Below, one piece after another: positions 34,237-36,430 of a stretch of 36,430 nucleotides of DNA. Position numbers and translations under genes: made by a program. This stretch comes from Gemella sp. GH3 (GTDB lineage: Bacteria; Bacillota; Bacilli; Staphylococcales; Gemellaceae). How positions within the stretch are numbered: the first letter of the stretch is position 1; each line of letters begins with the position of its first letter. Location: the NCBI RefSeq assembly GCF_013415425.1, contig NZ_JACBYC010000149.1, forward strand, positions 1 to 36,430. The letters run 5' to 3'. The notes under the pieces are model-generated. The model did not search any database, was not told the DNA's origin, and worked only from the letters and a program-made list of their open reading frames with translations.

Positions 34237-35667
34237 TTATTTTGATTTATCTTTCCAACATTCAGCATTATTTATTTTTATCGGTAAATTATCTAAATAA
34301 AATTGAGGATCTTTTCCTTGTTTATATTGCCTTATATAATCTTTTAATACTACATAAACTACTCCAGAAAGTCCTATTATGGCTATTAAATTAAGTACAG
34401 CCATAACTCCCATTGTAACGTCTGCAACTCCCCATACCAAATTCAAATCAGCAATACTACCTAAATAAACAAATAAACATACAAAAACTCTGTAAACATT
34501 AACCGCCCATTTTTTAGGTATTAAATATTGAATATTTGTTTCTCCGTAATAATAATTACCTATAACTGAACTATATCCAAATAAAAATATTGCTAGTATC
34601 AAAAATACTGATCCTACGCTTCCTATTTGTGAAGTTAGTGCTGCTTGAGTTAACTGTATACCTTTTAGTGTACCATCACCATATTCTATACCTGGATAAA
34701 GTAAAATTAAAAATGCTGTAGCCGTACATACTAAACAAGTATCAAAATAAACTCCTAAAGTTTGAATAAGTCCTTGTTTAGCTGGATGCGTACTATCTGC
34801 TGTTGCTGCTGCATTTGGCGTAGAACCAAGACCAGCCTCGTTAGTAAACATACCTCTCTTAACTCCTAACAAGACGGCTGTTCCCATACCAATAACTCCA
34901 CCACCAACTTGCTCTAATCCAAAAGCTGATTTTACAATAGTAGTAATCAAACCTGGTATCTTCTCAAAATTAATTATCATAATAACTATAACTATCAACA
35001 AGTAAGCTACCGCCATTACAGGTACTAACCATTGTGTAATTTTAACTATTTTCTTAACTCCACCAAAAATAACAAAAACTGTCAAAACAGATAAAATTAT
35101 ACCTATAATATTAGAATTTATATTGTAGATATGTAAAGATTGAGCTATTGTGTTAGTTTGAACAGAGTTAAATGCAAAACCGTAAGTTATCGAAATAACT
35201 ATGGCAAATACAACTCCCATCCACTTTTGACCAAGACCTTTTTCCATATAATAAGCAGGGCCCCCACGAAAAACACCTTTTCTATCCTTAACTTTATACA
35301 CTTGTGCAAGAGCAGATTCTGCAAAAGAAGATGCTCCTCCAAAAAGAGCCATTACCCACATCCAAAAAACTGAACCCGGACCACCTAAAGCTATTGCTAT
35401 TGCAACTCCTGCAATTGTCCCTGTTCCAACTCTTGATGCCGCTGATATAGTAAACGCTTGAAACGCAGAAACACCTTTTTGATTTCCATCTTTATCTACT
35501 TTGGGCTTTTCCTTTATCAACCTAAACATTTCTTTTATAAAAGTAAACTGTACAAATTTTGTACTAAACGTAAAATACAGACCTGTAATAATTACTAATC
35601 CTATAATAAAATAAGACCACATAAAATCATTAATTACCGTAAGTAAATCTAATATCTTATCAGACAT
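34237..35667 (-). CDS. Sodium:alanine symporter family protein (AgcS/AlsT-like)
   Basis: This 476-residue transporter has about 11 membrane helices and is of the alanine or glycine:cation symporter (AGCS) family. Signatures include SAASRVGTGTIAGVAIAIALGGPGSVFWMW (about residues 75-104), FRGGPAYYMEKGLG and LGSTPNAAATADSTHPAKQGLIQ. It is expected to import alanine or glycine with Na+. The GGGGGGA site is four bases from the ATG. The upstream gap holds three TATAAT-like hexamers, but no single -35 partner stands out. The next gene upstream is whiA, in the same direction, 106 bases away. Confidence 0.94.
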   Translation of the reverse strand: MSDKILDLLTVINDFMWSYFIIGLVIITGLYFTFSTKFVQFTFIKEMFRLIKEKPKVDKDGNQKGVSAFQAFTISAASRVGTGTIAGVAIAIALGGPGSVFWMWVMALFGGASSFAESALAQVYKVKDRKGVFRGGPAYYMEKGLGQKWMGVVFAIVISITYGFAFNSVQTNTIAQSLHIYNINSNIIGIILSVLTVFVIFGGVKKIVKITQWLVPVMAVAYLLIVIVIMIINFEKIPGLITTIVKSAFGLEQVGGGVIGMGTAVLLGVKRGMFTNEAGLGSTPNAAATADSTHPAKQGLIQTLGVYFDTCLVCTATAFLILLYPGIEYGDGTLKGIQLTQAALTSQIGSVGSVFLILAIFLFGYSSVIGNYYYGETNIQYLIPKKWAVNVYRVFVCLFVYLGSIADLNLVWGVADVTMGVMAVLNLIAIIGLSGVVYVVLKDYIRQYKQGKDPQFYLDNLPIKINNAECWKDKSK

Positions 35668-35773
35668 AAAATCCCCCCTATAATAAAATTTATCTTAGTA
35701 ATTATATAATTATAACAAAAACTAAATATTATAATCTAATGCATGTCAGATTTTATAACCTGCAAAGTTATAA

Positions 35774-36430
35774 TTAAGTATTTTTTTCATATGTTCCTTC
35801 TCTCAAATCTTTTGCAATTTTAGCCAATTTTCTAAATCTATGATTAAGACCTGATTTTGACAACTTACCGTCTTCTACTATTTCTGCAATTTCTTTTAGG
35901 GGATACTCCGGATACTTCAATCTAGCTTCTGCAACAACTCTAAGCTTGTCATCTAAATTTTCTAAACCTAATCTCTCTGCTATTATATTAATATCCTCAA
36001 CTTGTTTAGCAGAAGCATTTACTGTTTTATTCATATTTGCCAAATCACAATTTTGCATTCTATTAACAGAGTTATTTATATCCCTAACAATTCGCTCATC
36101 TTCAAACTGGAATAGAGCATTGCTCGCCCCTAAAATTTGAATAAATTCAGATATTTTTTCAGATTCCTTTATATAGACTATAAAACCTTTTTTTCTTTCT
36201 AAGCTTCTCGCATTCAAATTATACCCATTTAAAATATTTTTTAAATCTTCATTGTGTTCTTCATATTGTGAAAAAATTTCTAAATGATAATTAGAAGTTC
36301 TAGGATTATTAATAGATCCCCCCGCAAGAAAAGCCCCCCTTAAATAAGATATCTTGCTATCTGAATCAGATATTAATTTTTCCGATATATTTCCTTTTAG
36401 TGTATAATCATCATTTAATATATATAAATC
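35774..36430 (-). CDS. whiA: WhiA: DNA-binding regulator, 5' end beyond the window
   Basis: The last 218 codons of whiA are present, and the open frame runs to the window edge without a start. The conserved LAGLIDADG-like part reads SYLRGAFLAGGSINNPRTSNYHLEIFSQYEEHN. The C-terminal helix-turn-helix reads LKYPEYPLKEIAEI and LSKSGLNHRFRKLAKIA. WhiA in Firmicutes binds DNA and influences cell division and growth. An internal TTG at 36217 is not the true start, because family homology continues upstream of it. Its usual partners yvcJ/rapZ and yvcK would lie outside the window. Confidence 0.95.
   Translation of the reverse strand, partial: DLYILNDDYTLKGNISEKLISDSDSKISYLRGAFLAGGSINNPRTSNYHLEIFSQYEEHNEDLKNILNGYNLNARSLERKKGFIVYIKESEKISEFIQILGASNALFQFEDERIVRDINNSVNRMQNCDLANMNKTVNASAKQVEDINIIAERLGLENLDDKLRVVAEARLKYPEYPLKEIAEIVEDGKLSKSGLNHRFRKLAKIAKDLREGTYEKNT

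Overview
The window comes from a very AT-rich, low-GC Gram-positive bacterium. Four things support this: RlmH, AddA, WhiA and LPXTG/YSIRK-type surface-protein remnants; a mevalonate-type isoprenoid operon in the order mvk-mvaD-pmk-fni; a streptococcal-type TrpXYZ tryptophan importer; and T-box and leader-peptide regulation. A Gemella-like member of the Bacilli fits best. That is an inference from gene content and protein style, not a database match. No rRNA, tRNA, CRISPR array, insertion sequence or prophage gene was seen.

Layout. (1) 38-4156, minus: rlmH then addA. (2) 4285-7238, minus: a tryptophan ABC importer (trpX-trpY-trpZ) behind a perfect promoter and a 260-nt leader. The leader holds a 17-residue Trp-containing leader peptide and two tandem intrinsic terminators linked by mutually exclusive pairings. 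(3) A LacI-type regulator (minus), then a metNIQ-like methionine importer (plus). (4) 10773-12675, minus: an OmpR-type response regulator and its sensor kinase. (5) tyrS-rpiA (minus), an MFS transporter (plus), and valS (minus) under a valine T-box. (6) An ABC-F ATPase (minus) with its own upstream ORF and attenuator, divergent from a cation diffusion facilitator (plus) through overlapping -35 boxes. (7) 22570-26233, plus: the mevalonate-to-isoprenoid operon. (8) A class A penicillin-binding protein (minus), divergent from a GrpB-like gene coupled to murB. (9) A glycosyltransferase and a membrane-anchored tandem rhodanese protein (minus). (10) The decayed remains of an LPXTG surface protein carrying several lesions. 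(11) A sodium:alanine-type symporter and the 3' part of whiA, cut by the window edge.

How the genes work together. Most of the window is housekeeping: translation (tyrS, valS, rlmH), cell wall (murB, class A PBP), isoprenoid precursors that also feed the wall lipid carrier, DNA repair (addA) and amino-acid uptake (trpXYZ, metNIQ-like, alanine symporter). The unusual content is in the leaders. The trp importer and the ABC-F gene each have a 17-codon upstream ORF followed by a chain of alternating RNA pairings that ends in a terminator, so translation of a short peptide probably controls read-through into both. valS uses a T-box instead.

Limits: RNA folds were judged by eye from complementarity, with no energy calculation. 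Family assignments rest on recognised motifs.
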